Shown here: piece by piece, positions 17,342 through 27,701 of the stretch | How the letters are laid out: every line of letters begins with the position of its first letter | Position numbering within the stretch: position 1 is the stretch's first letter | NCBI GenBank assembly: GCA_900471605.1 | Contig: UCEY01000009.1 | Coordinates: 161,927-225,926 of the forward strand | Source of the DNA: Hyphomicrobiales bacterium | GTDB lineage: Bacteria; Pseudomonadota; Alphaproteobacteria; Rhizobiales; Rhizobiaceae | DNA: 64,000 nucleotides | Direction of reading: 5' to 3' | Program-made: the position numbers and the translations under genes | The notes under the pieces: generated by a model | The model's database searches: none | Told to the model about the DNA's origin: nothing | The model's input: only the letters and a program-made list of their open reading frames with translations

Positions 17342-17623
17342 ATGGCAAGCCTGATCACCTGTCCGCATTGCGGCACCAGACCCAAGGAAGAGTTTTCGAT
17401 CCGCGGCGCCGCCGCGCCGAAACGTCCGTCGCCGACCGCCAAGGACGAGGCCTGGCATCGTTACGTCTATGTCAGGGACAATCCGAAAGGGCGCTACGAG
17501 GAATACTGGCACCATGAGGCCGGCTGCCGCCGCTTTCTGGTGGTCGAGCGCGACAATCTCACTCATGAGGTTTTCGGGGTGACCGACGCTGCGGAATTCA
17601 AGCGGGGGGGAGCTGCCGAATGA
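17342..17623 (+). CDS. soxD: Sarcosine oxidase subunit delta
   Basis: 93-residue small subunit with the zinc-binding N-terminus LITCPHCGTRPKEEFS and the HRYVYVRDNPKGRYEEYWHH and GCRRFLVVERDNLTH motifs shared by SoxD proteins. It has a structural/zinc role in the heterotetramer. It lies 12 bases after soxB and overlaps soxA by four bases (ATGA), which fits translational coupling. Confidence 0.95.
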   Translation: MASLITCPHCGTRPKEEFSIRGAAAPKRPSPTAKDEAWHRYVYVRDNPKGRYEEYWHHEAGCRRFLVVERDNLTHEVFGVTDAAEFKRGGAAE

Positions 17624-20577
17624 CCTCCTATCGTCTAGGATCGGGCGGCGCGATCAATCGCGGCCAGTCGCTCAGCTTCACCTTCGACGGCCGGACCTAC
17701 AAGGGTTTCGAGGGCGATACGCTCGCCTCGGCGCTGCTTGCCAACGACCAGATGCTGATGGCCCGCAGCTTCAAATATCACCGGCCGCGCGGCGTGGTGA
17801 CGGCGGGTTCCGCCGAGCCCAATGCCTTGATGACGATCGGGTCTGGCGCGCGCGCCGAGCCGAATGCCCGGGCGACGGTGGTCGAGCTCTACAACGGCCT
17901 TGCTGCGACGAGCCAGAACCGCTGGCCATCGCTGAAGCGCGATTTCGGCGCGGTGAACGATCTCTTCTCGCCGTTCCTCGGCGCCGGTTTCTACTACAAG
18001 ACCTTCATGTGGCCGGGCGTGTTTTGGGAAAAGCTCTACGAGCCGCTGATCCGCCGCGCCGCAGGCCTCGGCAAGATCGCCATGCAGGCCGATCCCGACC
18101 GTTACGAAAAATCCTGGGCGCATTGCGACCTGCTGGTGATCGGCGCAGGACCGGCGGGACTGATGGCGACGCTTGCCGCCGGGCGGGCGGGAGTGCGGGT
18201 CATTCTGGCCGACGAGGGGTTCAGGTTTGGCGGCTCGCTATTGTCGGAAAGTGCTGCGGTCGGCGGCCGGCCGGCGGCGGAGTTCGCGGCTGAGGTCGTC
18301 GAGGAACTGGCGTCGCTGCCGAATGTGACGCTAATGCCGCGCACCACGGTGTTCGGCTGGTATGACGACATGGTGTTCGGCGCCGTCGAGCGGGTGCAGA
18401 AACACGTGGCCTCGCCGTCGCCGGACCTGCCGATGGAGCGGCTGTGGCGCATTGTTGCCAAACAGGCGATCCTCGCAGCCGGGGCGGAGGAGCGGCCGAT
18501 CGTCTTCGGCGGCAACGACAAGCCGGGCGTGATGACGGCAGGGGCCGCGCGCACCTATCTCAACCGCTACGGCGTCGCTGTCGGCGGCAAGGTCGCAATC
18601 TTCACCAATGGTGGTTCCGGTTACCGCACCGCTGCCGATCTCGTGGCCCAGGGCGTCGATGTCACCGCAATCATCGATGCACGGCCGCAATCGGCCGATC
18701 CGGTGCCGGAAAGCATTCGGGTCATCCACAACGGTTCGGTCATCGCCACGAAGGGCCGGCACCGCATCGAGGGGCTGATCGCCGAGCGCTCGGGCTTAGA
18801 GGAGGTGATCGGCTGCGATGCGCTGGCGATGTCCGGCGGCTGGTCGCCGATCGTGCACCTGATGTGCCAGCGCGGTGCCAAGCCGGTTTGGTCGGACGAG
18901 AAACAGGCATTCCTGGCGCCGGATGTGGGCAGTGCCTTCGCGGCGGCCGGTGCCGCCGCCGGCCGCGCGTCGCTTAGCGAGTGCCTCAAGGATGGTGCTG
19001 CGAAGGCGCATGCGGCGCTCGATGCGTTGGGCAGGCTGGTCGGCTCGATCGACATTCCCGAGGTGGAGGGCGAGTACGATCCGGCCTTTGCGCCGCTCTG
19101 GTACGTGCCGGGTGCCCGGGACAAGGCCTTCGTCGATTTTCAGAACGACGTGCATGTCGGCGATCTCGGCCTCGCCCAGCGGGAAGGTTTTCGCCATATC
19201 GAGCACACCAAGCGTTATACGACCGCCGGTATGGCGACCGACCAGGGCAAGCTCGGCAACGTCAACACGGCCGCCATCGTCGCCGGCATGCGCGGTGTGT
19301 CGCCGGCCGAGATCGGCACCACGACGTTCCGGCCCTTCTATACCCCTGTCTCCTTCGGGGCTCTCGCCGGTGCCGCGCGGGCCGAACGGGCCGCTCCGGT
19401 TAAAACCTCGCCGCTGCACGGCTGGGCGCGCAAGAACGGCGCCGCCTTCGTGGAGTCCGGCCTCTGGTATCGTTCCGCCTGGTTCCCGCGTGAGGGCGAA
19501 AAGACCTGGCGCGAAAGCGTCGACCGCGAGGTTTTGAACGTCCGGGCCAATGCCGGGCTATGCGACGTCTCCACGCTTGGCAAGATCGAGATCTTCGGGC
19601 GCGGTGCGGCCGAATTCCTCGACCGTATTTATTCGAACGGGTTTCTGAAGCTGCCGGTCGGAAGAGCGCGTTACGGGCTGATGCTGCGCGAGGACGGGAT
19701 CGTCTTCGACGACGGCACCGCGAGCCGGCTGTCCGAAAACCACTTTGTGATGACCACGACGACGGCCTATGCCGCCGAAGTCCTCACTCATCTGGAATTT
19801 TCGGCCCAGACCTTCTGGCCGGAACTCGACGTCCGCTTCGTTTCCTCGACGGACCAGTGGGCGCAGATGTCGCTGGCCGGGCCGAAGGCGCGGATCATCA
19901 TGAGCCGCGTCGTGCAGGACGACATTTCCGATGCGGCGTTTCCGTTCCTTGCCGCGAGGGAGGTCACGCTTCGCGGCGGGCTGAAGGCGCGGCTCTTCCG
20001 CATCTCCTTCTCCGGCGAACTCGCCTACGAGCTTGCTGTGCCGGCAGGTTACGGCGAAGCGGTTGCCGATGCGGTCATGGATGCCGGGCATGAGGAGGAA
20101 ATCTGCGCCTATGGGGTCGAGGCGCTCAACGTGCTGCGCATCGAGAAGGGCCATATCACCCATAGCGAGCTCGACGGTCGCACCACGGCCGACGATGTGG
20201 GGCTTGGCCGGATGATGGCGATGCAGAAGCCGGATTTCATCGGCAAGCGGCTTTCCACCCGGTTCGGGCTGACCGCCGCCGACCGGCTGCAGCTGGTCGG
20301 CCTCAAGCCGATCGAAGCCGACAAGGACATCAAGGCCGGGGCGCATCTCCTGAAGGACGGGGCCAAGCCGTCGCTCGCCAACGACCAGGGGTTCGTTTCC
20401 TCGGCCTGTTTCTCGCCGACACTGGGTCATTTCATCGCGCTCGCGATGCTGAAATCCGGCCGGGAGCGGATCGGCGAACGGATCATGGTCTGGGACGGGT
20501 TGCGCGGCTCCGAAGTGCCTTGCGAAGTCTGCCCGCCGGTCTTTGTCGATCCCGAAAACAGCAAACTTCATCTTTGA
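17620..20577 (+). CDS. soxA: Sarcosine oxidase subunit alpha
   Basis: 985-residue large subunit. The N-terminal ferredoxin-like (Fer2_4) segment (SLSFTFDGRTYKGFEGDTLA, about 15-100) precedes an NAD/FAD-binding region (LLVIGAGPAGLMATLAAGRA, about 170-190) and a C-terminal aminomethyltransferase (GcvT-like) half (from about 600; LYSNGFLKLPVGRARYGLML-type motifs, GVEALNVLRIEKGHI) that binds tetrahydrofolate and captures the methyl carbon as 5,10-methylene-THF. Length is normal. It supplies one-carbon units and glycine from sarcosine, a product of betaine/creatinine degradation. Confidence 0.95.
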   Translation: MTSYRLGSGGAINRGQSLSFTFDGRTYKGFEGDTLASALLANDQMLMARSFKYHRPRGVVTAGSAEPNALMTIGSGARAEPNARATVVELYNGLAATSQNRWPSLKRDFGAVNDLFSPFLGAGFYYKTFMWPGVFWEKLYEPLIRRAAGLGKIAMQADPDRYEKSWAHCDLLVIGAGPAGLMATLAAGRAGVRVILADEGFRFGGSLLSESAAVGGRPAAEFAAEVVEELASLPNVTLMPRTTVFGWYDDMVFGAVERVQKHVASPSPDLPMERLWRIVAKQAILAAGAEERPIVFGGNDKPGVMTAGAARTYLNRYGVAVGGKVAIFTNGGSGYRTAADLVAQGVDVTAIIDARPQSADPVPESIRVIHNGSVIATKGRHRIEGLIAERSGLEEVIGCDALAMSGGWSPIVHLMCQRGAKPVWSDEKQAFLAPDVGSAFAAAGAAAGRASLSECLKDGAAKAHAALDALGRLVGSIDIPEVEGEYDPAFAPLWYVPGARDKAFVDFQNDVHVGDLGLAQREGFRHIEHTKRYTTAGMATDQGKLGNVNTAAIVAGMRGVSPAEIGTTTFRPFYTPVSFGALAGAARAERAAPVKTSPLHGWARKNGAAFVESGLWYRSAWFPREGEKTWRESVDREVLNVRANAGLCDVSTLGKIEIFGRGAAEFLDRIYSNGFLKLPVGRARYGLMLREDGIVFDDGTASRLSENHFVMTTTTAYAAEVLTHLEFSAQTFWPELDVRFVSSTDQWAQMSLAGPKARIIMSRVVQDDISDAAFPFLAAREVTLRGGLKARLFRISFSGELAYELAVPAGYGEAVADAVMDAGHEEEICAYGVEALNVLRIEKGHITHSELDGRTTADDVGLGRMMAMQKPDFIGKRLSTRFGLTAADRLQLVGLKPIEADKDIKAGAHLLKDGAKPSLANDQGFVSSACFSPTLGHFIALAMLKSGRERIGERIMVWDGLRGSEVPCEVCPPVFVDPENSKLHL

Positions 20578-20586
20578 GGGCCGCCG

Positions 20587-21135
20587 ATGTCGATCCACCT
20601 TCTCCACCGGCATGTGCTCGAGGATCATATTTCCGGCTTCGAGACGGATCCCAATCCGAACCATCTTTCGGTCATTCGCCGGCCGGTGATCTTTTCGGTT
20701 CTTGCCAGAGCCGGCCACGAGGCCGAGGTTGCCGAGGCCCTGTGGAACGCCGAGGACGTCGCGCCCCGCCTCTGCGGCCCGTACGAATGGCTGGCGGTAT
20801 CGCGGACGGTCGGTGCGGAGACCGTCGAGGCCATGCTCTCGGAGATCGCGAACGCCTCCGTTATCGATCAGAGCGACGGCCGCGTGCTGATGGAAATTTC
20901 CGGCCCGGGCGTGCGCAAGATCCTCGCCGGATGCGTCGCCGTCGACCTGCATCCGGAGGTCTTCGAAGAGGGGCGGTCGGCCACGATGCTGTGCTGCCAT
21001 GCAGCGGCGAATATCGCCCGCACGGGCAAGGACACGTTCGAGATCATCGTGCCTCGCTCGCTGGCCGGCTCGGTCTTCGAGGCGCTGATGGAGATGGGGC
21101 GCGAGCATGCGCTGACCCGCGGGTTCGCCGACTGA
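20587..21135 (+). CDS. soxG: Sarcosine oxidase subunit gamma
   Basis: 182-residue subunit with the SoxG features VEAMLSEIANASVIDQSDGR, VLMEISGPGVRKILAGCVAV, DLHPEVFEEGRSATMLCCHA and FEIIVPRSLAGSVFEALMEM, related to a truncated GcvT domain. It starts 10 bases after soxA. The operon seems to end here; folate genes (folD, purU) that often follow in pseudomonads are absent. Confidence 0.93.
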   Translation: MSIHLLHRHVLEDHISGFETDPNPNHLSVIRRPVIFSVLARAGHEAEVAEALWNAEDVAPRLCGPYEWLAVSRTVGAETVEAMLSEIANASVIDQSDGRVLMEISGPGVRKILAGCVAVDLHPEVFEEGRSATMLCCHAAANIARTGKDTFEIIVPRSLAGSVFEALMEMGREHALTRGFAD

Positions 21136-21436
21136 GCCGTCACAAAGCTGAGGGGGAGGCAGGATATGGATTTAACGTTAACCGCGGGACGATCTTAAAT
21201 TTCGTGCGCCGGGATGTTTGGCTAATTTTTCGACAGTCACTGGCGATTTTTTGGAATTTCCGATCTTTGTGTGGCCAGATTGTTGAGAACTGCCTCGATT
21301 TTGTCGGCCTCTCGGCTTTTTGTCTTCACATTCCTTGCGAAAACGTTATGGAATGCGCCAAAGAATGCAAGAACCCGCAAGGGACGAGTATACAAGAGAT
21401 GCGGCCCTTCCGGGATCGCATCCAGGGGAAAAATAT
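21136..21436. other. Intergenic region between soxG and livH
   Basis: 301 bases without a convincing gene. It is AT-richer than the flanks, contains the short palindrome TTAACGTTAA at 21172-21181 and ends with the livH ribosome site AGGGG. It probably contains the liv promoter; I could not find a clear sigma-70 or sigma-54 element by eye. No transcription terminator for soxG was recognised. Confidence 0.5.
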
Positions 21437-22339
21437 ATGGAGTATTTTATCCAGCAGCTCATCAACGGGCTGACTCTTGGGTCCATCTATGGCCTGGTGG
21501 CAATCGGCTATACGATGGTTTACGGCATTATCGGCATGATCAATTTCGCCCATGGCGATATTTTCATGCTCGGCGGCTTCGCCGCCCTGATCGTCTTCCT
21601 GATCGCAACCTCCTTCTTCGCCGGCATTCCGATAGCGTTGCTGCTGCTCTTGATGCTGCTCGTCGGCATGCTGATGACGGGGTTGTGGAACTGGACGATC
21701 GAGCGGGTCGCCTACCGGCCGCTCAGGGGGTCCTTCAGGCTTGCGCCGCTGATTACCGCGATCGGCATGTCGATCGTGCTGTCCAACTTCATCCAGGTGA
21801 CGCAGGGGCCGCGCAACAAGCCGATCCCGCCGCTGGTGACCGACGTCTTCCATATCGGCGACATCACCATCTCGCTGAAGCAGGTGCTCATCGTCATCAT
21901 CACGGCGGTGCTGCTGTTCGCCTTCTGGTACATCGTCAACAAGACGCCGCTCGGGCGGGCGCAGCGCGCCACCGAGCAGGACCGCAAGATGGCGGCGCTG
22001 CTTGGCGTCGACGTCGACCGGACGATCTCGATCACCTTCATCATGGGTGCGGCGCTCGCGGCCGTGGCCGGTGCCATGTACCTGATGTATTACGGCGTCG
22101 CCTCGTTCAACGACGGCTTCATCCCCGGCGTCAAGGCATTCACGGCCGCGGTTCTCGGCGGCATCGGATCCTTGCCTGGCGCGGTTTTCGGCGGGCTGCT
22201 GATCGGCCTCATCGAGTCGCTGTGGTCGGCCTATTTCTCCATTGCCTACAAGGATGTCGCCACGTTCGCGATCCTCGCCTTCGTGCTGATCTTCAAGCCG
22301 ACCGGCATTCTCGGCCGGCCGGAAGTGGAGAAGGTGTAA
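21437..22339 (+). CDS. livH: Branched-chain amino-acid-type ABC transporter permease LivH
   Basis: 300-residue inner-membrane permease with about eight transmembrane helices. The LivH motifs [40 protein letters not shown] and the coupling-helix region [20 protein letters not shown] are present, as is [20 protein letters not shown]. The ATG at 21437 fits the conserved start MEYFIQQL and has AGGGG upstream; the open frame reaches back to 21320. It is first in livHMGF. Confidence 0.95.
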   Translation: MEYFIQQLINGLTLGSIYGLVAIGYTMVYGIIGMINFAHGDIFMLGGFAALIVFLIATSFFAGIPIALLLLLMLLVGMLMTGLWNWTIERVAYRPLRGSFRLAPLITAIGMSIVLSNFIQVTQGPRNKPIPPLVTDVFHIGDITISLKQVLIVIITAVLLFAFWYIVNKTPLGRAQRATEQDRKMAALLGVDVDRTISITFIMGAALAAVAGAMYLMYYGVASFNDGFIPGVKAFTAAVLGGIGSLPGAVFGGLLIGLIESLWSAYFSIAYKDVATFAILAFVLIFKPTGILGRPEVEKV

Positions 22340-22340
22340 C

Positions 22341-23729
22341 ATGACAGCTTCTACCGAAACCGGTCACCCGAACGTGCTTGCCAAGGCGGTGCGGGAAGGG
22401 CTGTTTGCCGGCGTCATCGCCTTCTTCATGTTCCTGCTGTTCGTCGGCATCGAGACCTACCAGGACATCAACAACACGCTGGTCTGGCGCACCCGCTGGG
22501 GCCTGCTGGCGGTCTTCGTCGCCGTTGCGGCGGTCGGCCGCTTCCTGACGGTCGGCTTCATCAAGCCCCATATCGACCGCCGCAAGCTCGCCAAGGCAAA
22601 GAGCGGCGTTCTCGAGATTTCCGAGAACAAGAGCTTCTTCCACCGGCACTTCCTCAAGATCGCGCTGATCTTCCTCGTCCTTTATCCCTTCCTGTCGCTG
22701 ATGATCGTCGGCAAGCAGGGATCGCTGAAATATGTCGACAATTTCGGCATCCAGATCCTCATCTACGTGATGCTCGCCTGGGGCCTGAACATCGTCGTCG
22801 GCCTCGCCGGCCTGCTCGATCTCGGTTACGTCGCCTTCTACGCGGTCGGCGCCTATTCCTACGCGCTGCTGTCCTCCTATTTCGGCTTCTCCTTCTGGCT
22901 GCTGCTGCCGATGTCGGGCATCCTGGCCGCGCTCTGGGGCATCATCCTCGGCTTCCCGGTGCTGCGGCTGAGAGGCGACTATCTTGCCATCGTGACGCTC
23001 GCCTTCGGGGAAATCATCCGCCTGGTGCTGATCAACTGGACCGACGTGACCAAGGGAACCTTCGGTATCTCGGGTATCGCCAAGGCGTCGTTCTTCGGCA
23101 TCTGGTCCTTCGATAGCGGCACGACCAACAATTTCGTCAAGGCCTGGGGCCTGTCGGCGTCCTCGGTCTACTACAAGGTCTTCCTGTTCTACGTCATCCT
23201 GGCGCTCTGCATGCTGACCGCCTATGTCACCATCCGGCTGCGGCGCATGCCGATCGGCCGGGCCTGGGAAGCGCTGCGTGAGGACGAGATCGCCTGCCGT
23301 TCGCTCGGCATCAATACCGTCACCACCAAGCTGACCGCCTTTGCGACCGGCGCGATGTTCGGCGGCTTTGCCGGCGCGTTCTTCGCCACCCGCCAGGGCT
23401 TCGTGTCGCCGGAAAGCTTCGTCTTCCTGGAATCGGCCGTGATCCTGGCGATCGTCGTTCTCGGCGGCATGGGTTCGCTGACCGGCATCGCGATCGCCGC
23501 GGTGGTGATGGTCGGCGGCACCGAAGTGCTGCGCGAAATGGCCTTCCTCAAGGTCGTGTTCGGGCCGGACTTCACGCCTGAACTCTACCGCATGCTGCTG
23601 TTCGGCCTGGCGATGATCATCGTCATGCTGTTCAAGCCGCGCGGCTTCGTCGGTTCGCGGGAACCGACGGCCTTCCTCAAGGAACGCAAGGCCGTCTCGG
23701 GAAGCTTTACCAAGGAGGGCCACGGCTGA
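22341..23729 (+). CDS. livM: Branched-chain amino-acid-type ABC transporter permease LivM
   Basis: 462 residues, longer than basic LivM because of an N-terminal extension with two to three extra hydrophobic segments (residues 15-110), a form common in rhizobia. The core has [40 protein letters not shown] and [20 protein letters not shown] (coupling helix) plus [17 protein letters not shown]. It starts two bases after livH. Confidence 0.94.
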   Translation: MTASTETGHPNVLAKAVREGLFAGVIAFFMFLLFVGIETYQDINNTLVWRTRWGLLAVFVAVAAVGRFLTVGFIKPHIDRRKLAKAKSGVLEISENKSFFHRHFLKIALIFLVLYPFLSLMIVGKQGSLKYVDNFGIQILIYVMLAWGLNIVVGLAGLLDLGYVAFYAVGAYSYALLSSYFGFSFWLLLPMSGILAALWGIILGFPVLRLRGDYLAIVTLAFGEIIRLVLINWTDVTKGTFGISGIAKASFFGIWSFDSGTTNNFVKAWGLSASSVYYKVFLFYVILALCMLTAYVTIRLRRMPIGRAWEALREDEIACRSLGINTVTTKLTAFATGAMFGGFAGAFFATRQGFVSPESFVFLESAVILAIVVLGGMGSLTGIAIAAVVMVGGTEVLREMAFLKVVFGPDFTPELYRMLLFGLAMIIVMLFKPRGFVGSREPTAFLKERKAVSGSFTKEGHG

Positions 23730-24607
23730 TGGCTCCCGGAACGACGACTATGACAAACGGCATTAATGGCGATACCATCCTCAAGGTCGAGCACCTGTCG
23801 ATGAAGTTCGGCGGCCTTATGGCCATCAACGACCTGTCGCTGGAGGCACGGCGCGGCGAGATCACCGCGCTGATCGGCCCGAACGGCGCCGGCAAGACCA
23901 CGGTGTTCAACTGCATCACCGGCTTCTACAAGCCGACCATGGGCATGCTCACCCTGCAGCGCAGGGACGGCAAGGAGTACTTGCTGGAACGCCTGCGCGA
24001 CTTCGAGATCCCGAAGCTCGCGGGCGTTGCCCGTACCTTCCAGAACATCCGGCTGTTCTCCGGCCTGACGGTTCTCGAAAACCTGCTGGTCGCGCAGCAC
24101 AACGCGCTGATGAAGGCGTCGGGCTATACGATCCTCGGGCTCCTCGGCTTGCCGGCCTATCGCCGGGCCGTCGATGCCTCGATAGAGAAGGCGAAATACT
24201 GGCTCGACAAGGCCGATCTGACCGATCGCGCCGACGATCCCGCCGGCGACCTTCCCTACGGTGCCCAGCGGCGGCTCGAGATTGCCCGCGCCATGTGCAC
24301 CAATCCGGAACTGCTGTGCCTCGACGAACCGGCGGCCGGCCTCAATCCGCGCGAATCGGCGGCGCTGAACACGCTGCTGCACCAGATCCGCGATGAAGGC
24401 GTGTCGATCCTGCTGATCGAGCACGACATGTCGGTGGTCATGGAGATTTCCGACCATGTCGTGGTGCTCGAATACGGCCAGAAGATCTCCGACGGCTCGC
24501 CGGACCATGTGAAGAACGACCCACGAGTGATCGCCGCTTATCTCGGCGTCGAGGATGACGAGGTGGAAGAGGTGATTGCGGAAGAACTCGACGGGGGCCA
24601 ACGCTGA
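23729..24607 (+). CDS. livG: Branched-chain amino-acid-type ABC transporter ATPase LivG
   Basis: 292-residue nucleotide-binding subunit: Walker [10 protein letters not shown] (about 51-59), signature region [15 protein letters not shown] (the usual LSGGQ serine is replaced as in other LivG proteins), Walker [15 protein letters not shown] and switch H in [11 protein letters not shown]. The start overlaps the livM stop (TGATG). A second in-frame ATG at 23750 is possible. The C-terminal acidic tail DDDEVEE-type sequence is typical for the subgroup. Confidence 0.94.
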   Translation: MAPGTTTMTNGINGDTILKVEHLSMKFGGLMAINDLSLEARRGEITALIGPNGAGKTTVFNCITGFYKPTMGMLTLQRRDGKEYLLERLRDFEIPKLAGVARTFQNIRLFSGLTVLENLLVAQHNALMKASGYTILGLLGLPAYRRAVDASIEKAKYWLDKADLTDRADDPAGDLPYGAQRRLEIARAMCTNPELLCLDEPAAGLNPRESAALNTLLHQIRDEGVSILLIEHDMSVVMEISDHVVVLEYGQKISDGSPDHVKNDPRVIAAYLGVEDDEVEEVIAEELDGGQR

Positions 24608-25335
24608 TGGCGGCCGAATCCCTTCTGAAAGTCCAGGCTGTCGAGACCTATTACGGTAATATCCGTGCGCTCGCAGGCGTCGATGTCGAAGTCAACAAGG
24701 GCGAGATCGTCAGCCTAATCGGCGCCAACGGCGCCGGCAAGTCGACGCTGATGATGACCATCTGCGGCGCCCCGCAGGCGCGTGCCGGCTCGATCATCTT
24801 CGACGGCGAGGACATCACCAAGCTGCCGACGCATCTGATCGCGCGCCGCCGCATCGCCCAGTCTCCCGAAGGCCGGCGCATCTTTCCGCGCATGACCGTC
24901 TACGAGAACCTGCAGATGGGCGCCGGCCTCGACAACCTCAAATATTTCAGCGAGGACGTCGAGAAGATCTTCGCGCTCTTCCCGCGCCTCAAGGAACGCC
25001 AGACGCAGCGCGGCGGCACGCTTTCGGGCGGCGAACAGCAGATGCTGTCGATCGGGCGCGCGCTGATGGCGCGGCCGAAGCTGCTCCTGCTCGACGAGCC
25101 TTCGCTCGGTCTGGCGCCGCTGATCGTCAAGGGCATTTTCGAGGCGATCAAGAAGCTCAACCAGGAAGAGGGGCTCACCGTCTTCCTCGTCGAGCAGAAC
25201 GCGTTCGCGGCGCTGAAACTCTCCGACCGCGCCTATGTGATGGTCAACGGCAAGGTGACGATGAGCGGTTCCGGCAAGGAACTGCTCGCCAATCCGGAAG
25301 TGCGGGCCGCTTATCTCGAAGGTGGACGGCATTGA
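24607..25335 (+). CDS. livF: Branched-chain amino-acid-type ABC transporter ATPase LivF
   Basis: 242-residue partner ATPase: Walker A GANGAGKSTLMMTICG, Q-loop SPEGRRIFPRMTVYENLQMG, signature TLSGGEQQMLSIGRALM, Walker B LLLLDEPSLGLAP and switch histidine position replaced by the Q in FLVEQNAFAAL, as is usual for LivF. The ATG overlaps the livG stop (TGATG). Confidence 0.95.
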   Translation: MAAESLLKVQAVETYYGNIRALAGVDVEVNKGEIVSLIGANGAGKSTLMMTICGAPQARAGSIIFDGEDITKLPTHLIARRRIAQSPEGRRIFPRMTVYENLQMGAGLDNLKYFSEDVEKIFALFPRLKERQTQRGGTLSGGEQQMLSIGRALMARPKLLLLDEPSLGLAPLIVKGIFEAIKKLNQEEGLTVFLVEQNAFAALKLSDRAYVMVNGKVTMSGSGKELLANPEVRAAYLEGGRH

Positions 25336-25374
25336 TCGTGAAGGTTGTGCTTTTGACGGCCGGAGGAATTTAGG

Positions 25375-25728
25375 ATGCAGGGACTGTTTTTCGAAAGCGA
25401 TAGCGGCGTTCGCTACGTCTTGCGCTTCTTCGTGCTGCTCATCGGTTTCTGGACCGCCTGGCGGTCCGGCAAGGCGGCGGCCGAGGGCTGGAACGGCTAT
25501 CTGACGGTGGTGGTCTATACGCTTCTGCTCGGCATTGCGATGCGTTTTCTGCACTACGCGCTGTTTCAGGGGCCGTTTATCAGCCCGTTCTATTACATCC
25601 TCGATGTGGTCATCCTGCTGGTGTTTTCGAGCGCCGGATTCCGCATCCGGCGGACCCGCCAGATGGTCCAGAATTACTACTGGCTCTACGAGCCGACTTC
25701 CGCTTTCTCCTTCAAGAAGAAAGATTGA
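25375..25728 (+). CDS. Small membrane protein downstream of livF
   Basis: 117 residues with three predicted transmembrane helices (about 13-32, 44-62, 68-88) and a cytoplasmic tail ending FSFKKKD. It lies between livF and the binding-protein gene, as I recall for other rhizobial liv clusters, so an accessory role in the transporter is plausible but unproven. GGAGG precedes the ATG. Confidence 0.75.
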   Translation: MQGLFFESDSGVRYVLRFFVLLIGFWTAWRSGKAAAEGWNGYLTVVVYTLLLGIAMRFLHYALFQGPFISPFYYILDVVILLVFSSAGFRIRRTRQMVQNYYWLYEPTSAFSFKKKD

Positions 25729-25867
25729 CAGCCGCACTTTTCTGCCCTCAGATTAAGTTCGGGTTGAAACGATAAGTAACCTAGAGTGGAACAATTCCGG
25801 CGCAGTGATGGTGGGTATTGCGCCCGGTTTCGAAAATCAGCTCACCTAAAAAATTGGGAGTAACTCG

Positions 25868-26992
25868 ATGAAGAAGTCTCTTCTTTCCGCGGTTGCGCTG
25901 ACGGCCATGGTCGCCTTCAGCGGTAGCGCATGGGCCGACATCGTTATTGGCGTCGGTGGTCCGCTCACGGGTCCGAACGCCGCCTTCGGTGCACAGCTCC
26001 AGAAGGGTGCCGAACAGGCCGCAGCCGATATCAATGCCGCCGGCGGCATCAACGGCGAAAAGATCAAGATCGTCCTCGGCGACGACGTGTCGGACCCCAA
26101 GCAGGGCATCTCGGTTGCCAACAAGTTTGCATCCGATGGCGTCAAGTACGTGGTCGGCCACTTCAACTCGGGCGTTTCCATCCCGGCTTCCAAGGAAGTC
26201 TATGCCGAAAACGGCATGCTGGAAATCACCCCGGCTGCGACCAACCCGGTCTTCACCGAGCGCGGTCTGTGGAACGTATTCCGCACTTGCGGCCGTGACG
26301 ACCAGCAGGGCACCGTTGCCGGCGCTTACCTCGCCGACAAGTTCAAGGCCGCCAAGATCGCCATCATCGACGACAAGACGCCTTATGGCCAGGGCCTTGC
26401 CGAAGAAACCAAGAAGGCGATGAACGCCAAGGGCGTCAAGGAAGTCATCCGCGAAGGCGTCAACGTCGGCGACAAGGACTTCTCGGCTCTCATCTCCAAG
26501 ATGAAGGAAGCCGGCGTCTCGATCATCTACTGGGGCGGCCTCCACACCGAAGCCGGCCTGATCATCCGCCAGGCAAAGGACCAGGGCCTCAAGGCAACGC
26601 TCGTTTCGGGTGACGGTATCGTCTCGAACGAACTGGCCTCGATCGCCGGCGACGCCGTCGCAGGCACGCTCAACACCTTCGGCCCGGATCCGACTCTGAA
26701 CCCGGCCAACAAGGACCTGGTCGCCAAGTTCAAGGCAGCCGGCTTCAACCCGGAAGCCTACACGCTTTATTCGTACGCGGCCGTTCAGGTCATCGCTGCC
26801 GGCATCAAGGCAACCGGCAAGGCCGACGACGCCGAAGCCGTTGCCAAGACGCTGCATGAAAAGGGTCCGTTCAAGACCGTTCTCGGCGACATGGCTTTCG
26901 ACGCCAAGGGCGACCCGAAGATCCCGGGCTATATCATGTACGAATGGAAGAAGGGTCCGGACGGCAAGTACAGCTACTTCCCGCAGGGCTGA
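25868..26992 (+). CDS. Branched-chain amino-acid-type ABC transporter substrate-binding protein
   Basis: 374-residue periplasmic protein of the LivJ/BraC family. The signal peptide ([20 protein letters not shown], cleavage after AWA) is followed by the type I periplasmic-binding fold: [40 protein letters not shown] and [24 protein letters not shown] precedes the ATG. It has its own 139-base upstream region, so it may be expressed more strongly than livHMGF. Leucine/isoleucine/valine or a broader set of amino acids is the likely ligand. Confidence 0.93.
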   Translation: MKKSLLSAVALTAMVAFSGSAWADIVIGVGGPLTGPNAAFGAQLQKGAEQAAADINAAGGINGEKIKIVLGDDVSDPKQGISVANKFASDGVKYVVGHFNSGVSIPASKEVYAENGMLEITPAATNPVFTERGLWNVFRTCGRDDQQGTVAGAYLADKFKAAKIAIIDDKTPYGQGLAEETKKAMNAKGVKEVIREGVNVGDKDFSALISKMKEAGVSIIYWGGLHTEAGLIIRQAKDQGLKATLVSGDGIVSNELASIAGDAVAGTLNTFGPDPTLNPANKDLVAKFKAAGFNPEAYTLYSYAAVQVIAAGIKATGKADDAEAVAKTLHEKGPFKTVLGDMAFDAKGDPKIPGYIMYEWKKGPDGKYSYFPQG

Positions 26993-27024
26993 GCCTTACT
27001 CGGCCAAGCTATGTTCTAAAAGGG

Positions 27025-27050
27025 AGCCCGGTCAAAAGCCGGGCTTCTTT
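27025..27050 (+). terminator. Terminator after the binding-protein gene
   Basis: AGCCCGG (27025-27031) pairs with CCGGGCT (27039-27045) across a 7-base loop and is followed by TCTTT, 33 bases after the stop codon. It ends the liv region. Confidence 0.85.
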
Positions 27051-27275
27051 GCGTTTTGCCGAAAGGAAGAGGCTGTGGGACTTTCCGTCGCGCATTGTGG
27101 GTGATGCCGCCGGTTCAGCACGAAGAATGGCGGGAGGCGACGTTCCACCACGGGGTGAACTGACTCAGCGCCACGGTATTTATGCGTCTTTTACTTGCAT
27201 CTTGCTTTTCGCGTTTCTCCGATTGATTTCTCGTCAGGATAGAATATCGCTCTCAAAAATATCAGCTGAGGGTAG

Positions 27276-27692
27276 ATGATGAGAAATATGATTGCCGCTT
27301 TTGCGATTGCTGTATTTGCCATCGGGGCAAGCGAACTGGCAGAGGCTTCCGACAGTTTCAAGCAACAAGCCTTATCCAGAACCGTGATGAGCGGTGTTCG
27401 GACAAAGCTGGGCCAGCACTGGCACATCAACAATGATTGCAGTTTGGCCGACGTACCTGCTGTCCGTATTGTCGAAGCGCCCAAACACGGACGCCTCGAA
27501 ATCGTCCGTCAACCGGTTTTCCCGGACTCTGCAGGAAGGCTTGAGCGATGCCGGACCGTCAAGGTTATGGGATTGGTAGCCTATTATACTGCGAAGGCAG
27601 GATATGCCGGAGAGGACAGTTTCGTGCTGAGAGCTCCCTATGGCGATGGGAAAATCGCGGACACCACGATGAATGTTACGGTGCTGAAGTAA
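27276..27692 (+). CDS. Secreted hypothetical protein
   Basis: 138 residues with a signal peptide (MIAAFAIAVFAIGASELAEA, cleavage near ASD) and a soluble domain containing two cysteines (INNDCSLADVP and ERCRTVKVMG) that may form a disulphide. The ending YAGEDSFVLRAPYGDGKIAD plus TTMNVTVL recalls cadherin/Ig-like bacterial repeats of the tandem D-x-F-x-Y type. Tandem ATGs at 27276 and 27279 follow GAGGG. Its base composition is less GC-rich than its neighbours, hinting at later acquisition. No function is assigned. Confidence 0.75.
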   Translation: MMRNMIAAFAIAVFAIGASELAEASDSFKQQALSRTVMSGVRTKLGQHWHINNDCSLADVPAVRIVEAPKHGRLEIVRQPVFPDSAGRLERCRTVKVMGLVAYYTAKAGYAGEDSFVLRAPYGDGKIADTTMNVTVLK

Positions 27693-27701
27693 CGCTGCCG
27701 G

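Noticed and set aside
15857..17566. 569-codon open frame antisense to soxB
   Set aside because: Long antisense frames are common in this GC-rich genome; the protein is His/Arg/Gly-rich without any domain and soxB is certain.
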